DNA of 7,523 bases from Solidesulfovibrio magneticus (lineage in GTDB: Bacteria > Desulfobacterota > Desulfovibrionia > Desulfovibrionales > Desulfovibrionaceae): positions 16,188 to 23,710 of the forward strand of contig DLGG01000102.1 of NCBI GenBank assembly GCA_002482565.1, written 5' to 3'. This document shows, piece after piece, positions 6,022-7,523 of the stretch (its first letter is position 1; each line of letters starts with the position of its first letter). The notes under the pieces were generated by a model. It saw only the letters and a program-made list of their open reading frames with translations, was not told where the DNA came from and ran no database searches. A program made the position numbers and the translations under genes.

Positions 6022-7214
6022 GGCTGTTCTCCGTCGCCGGCCGGAGCGTGGGCCTTGGCCGGCGGAGCCTGGGTTTCGAGCAGGATCAGGCCGTCGAAAT
6101 CGGCCAGATCCAGGCCGTCGCCGGGATTGACGGCCACGGCCGGCCCCTGGCGGCCCAGGCGGCCTTCCTGGCCGTAGGCGGCAAACATTTCCAGGATGAA
6201 CTGGTCCAGGGCCGAGTCGGCGTCCAGGAGTTCCTTGATGGTGATGTCGCGGCGCAGGCGGAAGACGGCCACGGGCAGGCCGTCGCCGTCGGCCAGGGCC
6301 CGGGCGACCAGGGCCGACCAGCGCAGGGCCTTTTCGTCATGGCTCATGGCCCGGGCGCGCATGGCCCGATGGCCGGACGTGCCGAGCAGGCGTTCGAGAA
6401 AATGCCACAGGGCCGGGTGCTCGCCCATGGTTTCCAGGGCGCGCTCGGTGAGGTCGCCGCGCACCAGGGTGACGTCCACGCCGGCCCGGGCCAGATGCTT
6501 GCGGTTGGTTTCGAGCAAAGCCTCGGCATAGAGCTGGACCTTGGGGGCCAGGCCCCGGAAGGTCAGCGCGGTGAGGAGCGTTTGCTGGTCGGCTTCTTCC
6601 GGCGACAACCCGTCCTGGGACAAGATGTAGGCGGCCCGGGCGGTGGCCGGGGCGGCCCGGGCCACAACACTCTCCTGGGCCGGGTTGCCCCGGCAAAAGG
6701 TCAGGCGTTCCTCCAGGTCGAGGTCGGCGGCCAGTTCGGCAAAGGCTTCGGGGGTGAGCTGGGCGACCAGGGCCACGGCCGGGCCGCGACCGTGCGGCGC
6801 GGCGGCGGCCAGGGCCTTGATCAGTCCCGGAGCATGGGCGTTGCAGCCCAGCACGATGCTGTGTCCGGCGGTTTTCACGGGCAGTAACCCCAGGCGTTTG
6901 CGGTTGCGGCGTTCAATCAGCGCCGAGGCCAGGTTGCCGGTCAGGACGGCCATGATGCCGATGCCCGCGCCCATGATGCCCATGCCGATGAGCCTGCCCG
7001 GCACCGTGGTCGGCACGATGTCGCCGTAGCCCACGGTGGACAGGGTGGTCATGGCCCACCACAGGGCGTCGAACAGGGTTCGGCCGGGGATGTCGCGCAG
7101 TTCGACGAAATAGAAGCCCAGGCTGGCCAACAGCAGGATGGCGGCCACCAGGGCCGTGGCCGTGGCCAGGGTGGAGGCGAACAGGCGGCGCAGGAAGGCG
7201 GCGGGGGCGTTCAC
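6018..7214 (-). CDS. Two-TM potassium channel with cytoplasmic RCK-like domain
   Basis: This 398-residue membrane protein is an ion channel of the KcsA/MthK type. TM1 spans about 14-36, the pore helix FDALWWAMTTLS is followed by the K+ selectivity filter TVGYGD (60-65), and TM2 spans about 74-100. The glycines at 82 and 84 are candidate gating hinges. A basic linker (ERRNRKR, 101-107) leads to a cytoplasmic RCK/TrkA-N-like domain from about 117 (HSIVLGCNAHAPGLIKAL) to about 255. The classic GxGxxG nucleotide loop is not preserved there (GCNAHA). Residues 290-398 are less recognisable and may be a divergent RCK C-terminal part. Four channel subunits would assemble in the inner membrane. The GTG start at 7214 is supported by the hydrophobic TM1 beginning at about residue 14 and by an in-frame TAA four codons upstream; it has no strong ribosome site of its own. 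Its stop overlaps the downstream nucleotide-binding gene. Confidence 0.92.
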   Translation of the reverse strand: MNAPAAFLRRLFASTLATATALVAAILLLASLGFYFVELRDIPGRTLFDALWWAMTTLSTVGYGDIVPTTVPGRLIGMGIMGAGIGIMAVLTGNLASALIERRNRKRLGLLPVKTAGHSIVLGCNAHAPGLIKALAAAAPHGRGPAVALVAQLTPEAFAELAADLDLEERLTFCRGNPAQESVVARAAPATARAAYILSQDGLSPEEADQQTLLTALTFRGLAPKVQLYAEALLETNRKHLARAGVDVTLVRGDLTERALETMGEHPALWHFLERLLGTSGHRAMRARAMSHDEKALRWSALVARALADGDGLPVAVFRLRRDITIKELLDADSALDQFILEMFAAYGQEGRLGRQGPAVAVNPGDGLDLADFDGLILLETQAPPAKAHAPAGDGEQP

Positions 7215-7315
7215 GGGCGTTTATGCGGCGCGGGCTGGACGGCGGACGCGTCGTTGTCGACGTCGGCGGCCACGAGGTCCGGCAGGGAAAGGGCTGGACC
7301 GGTTATGGAACCCAT
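7211..7315 (-). CDS. Possible 34-residue leader ORF coupled to the channel gene
   Basis: A short ORF reads ATG at 7315 to TGA at 7211-7213 and encodes 34 residues (starts MGSITGPALSLPDLV, ends PAPHKRP). It has a strong ribosome site, CGGAGG, four bases before the ATG (complement of 7320-7325), whereas the channel GTG has none. Its TGA overlaps the channel start as GTGA, the same arrangement as between the channel and nucleotide-binding genes. It may therefore be a leader peptide whose translation delivers ribosomes to the channel. I recognise no domain, signal peptide or membrane segment. An alternative is that a one-base indel separates what is really an N-terminal extension of the channel, since the frames differ by one. 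Compositional support for a peptide this short is weak. Confidence 0.5.
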   Translation of the reverse strand: MGSITGPALSLPDLVAADVDNDASAVQPAPHKRP

Positions 7316-7340
7316 GACGCCTCCGACGGTTGGGATAAAA

Positions 7341-7442
7341 GCACGGGCGCGCCGAACGGGCCGGGCCGATGCCGATGGGACGGCGACCAGCCTAGCGCAA
7401 CTGCCGCTGCCCCGCCAGAGGCAACGGCGTTAGCGCCCGTGC
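7341..7442 (-). promoter_or_regulatory. Potential structured leader upstream of the channel operon
   Basis: A perfect 10-bp inverted repeat, GCACGGGCGC (7341-7350) with GCGCCCGTGC (7433-7442), encloses 82 bases. Inside it, 7403-7411 pairs with 7420-7428 (9 bp with one G-U on the minus-strand RNA, 8-base loop). On the minus strand the closing arm is followed directly by TTTTATC and then, about 10 bases on, the ribosome site of the short ORF. This resembles an attenuator or structured 5' leader but matches no riboswitch class I recognise, and GC-rich DNA makes chance pairing fairly likely. I found no convincing promoter in 7316-7523. Confidence 0.3.
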
Positions 7443-7523
7443 GCCATCGCCGACCGCCTGTGCGTCCCGACCGACAGCCCCCTTAACCCCTTTCCCCATG
7501 TGGTGATGGGATGGCCCCGCCCC

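Noticed and set aside
3971..6130. 719-codon plus-strand ORF spanning the BPL_N gene and into the nucleotide-binding gene
   Set aside because: It is an Arg/Gly/Ala-rich off-frame reading that crosses a terminator-like palindrome and overlaps two recognisable genes in other frames.
5086..6177. 363-codon plus-strand ORF across the convergent junction
   Set aside because: It begins inside the BPL_N gene off-frame and continues antisense to the nucleotide-binding gene; this is explained by stop-codon scarcity in GC-rich DNA.
7223..7486. 87-codon plus-strand ORF at the right end
   Set aside because: It has no ribosome site, a Pro/Arg/Gly-rich composition and no recognisable family, and it is antisense to the better supported leader ORF.
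7495..7510. Small hairpin CCCAT/ATGGG near the window end
   Set aside because: It is only a 5-bp stem with no T-run and no adjacent gene visible, so it is not distinguishable from chance.
7316..7523. Cyclic-di-AMP (ydaO-type) riboswitch upstream of the potassium channel
   Set aside because: This class often controls potassium transport, but none of its conserved core segments could be recognised here.

Overview
The window is very GC-rich, with codons dominated by GCC, GGC and CTG. It carries a bacterial chemoreceptor end, a housekeeping valyl-tRNA synthetase and several accessory genes. Gene style, strong GGAG-type ribosome sites and GC-rich hairpin terminators suggest a high-GC deltaproteobacterium of the Desulfovibrio group. 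That assignment is an inference from overall style, not from a marker gene.

Layout from left to right. (1) 1-401, plus strand: the C-terminal end of a methyl-accepting chemotaxis protein, followed by a GC hairpin terminator (466-499). (2) 602-1121, plus strand: a compact type II toxin-antitoxin pair, a ribbon-helix-helix antitoxin and a RelE/ParE-family toxin whose genes overlap by 11 bases. A 17-bp imperfect palindrome sits just before the antitoxin start and is a likely autoregulatory operator. (3) 1209-1253: a second hairpin terminator, nearly identical to the first, serving valS and the toxin from opposite sides. (4) 1270-3942, minus strand: complete valS. (5) 3943-4175: a divergent intergenic region with two prominent inverted repeats and a possible valS promoter. 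(6) 4176-5426, plus strand: a stand-alone protein with a glutamine-amidotransferase-like fold (BPL_N type) and an apparently intact Cys-His-Glu triad. (7) 5427-5493: a convergent intergenic region with a GC-rich palindrome. (8) 7315 down to 5494, minus strand: a likely operon of a possible 34-residue leader ORF, a two-TM potassium channel with a cytoplasmic RCK-like domain, and a separate cyclic-nucleotide-binding protein. Both junctions are 4-base GTGA overlaps. (9) 7316-7523: upstream region of that operon, with inverted repeats that could fold into a structured leader.

Most of the window is ordinary. The part most worth a second look is the right-hand minus-strand operon: a channel whose nucleotide-sensing module is encoded as a separate, translationally coupled protein, preceded by a previously uncalled short ORF with a strong ribosome site. 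Second is the toxin-antitoxin pair bracketed by two near-identical terminator hairpins.
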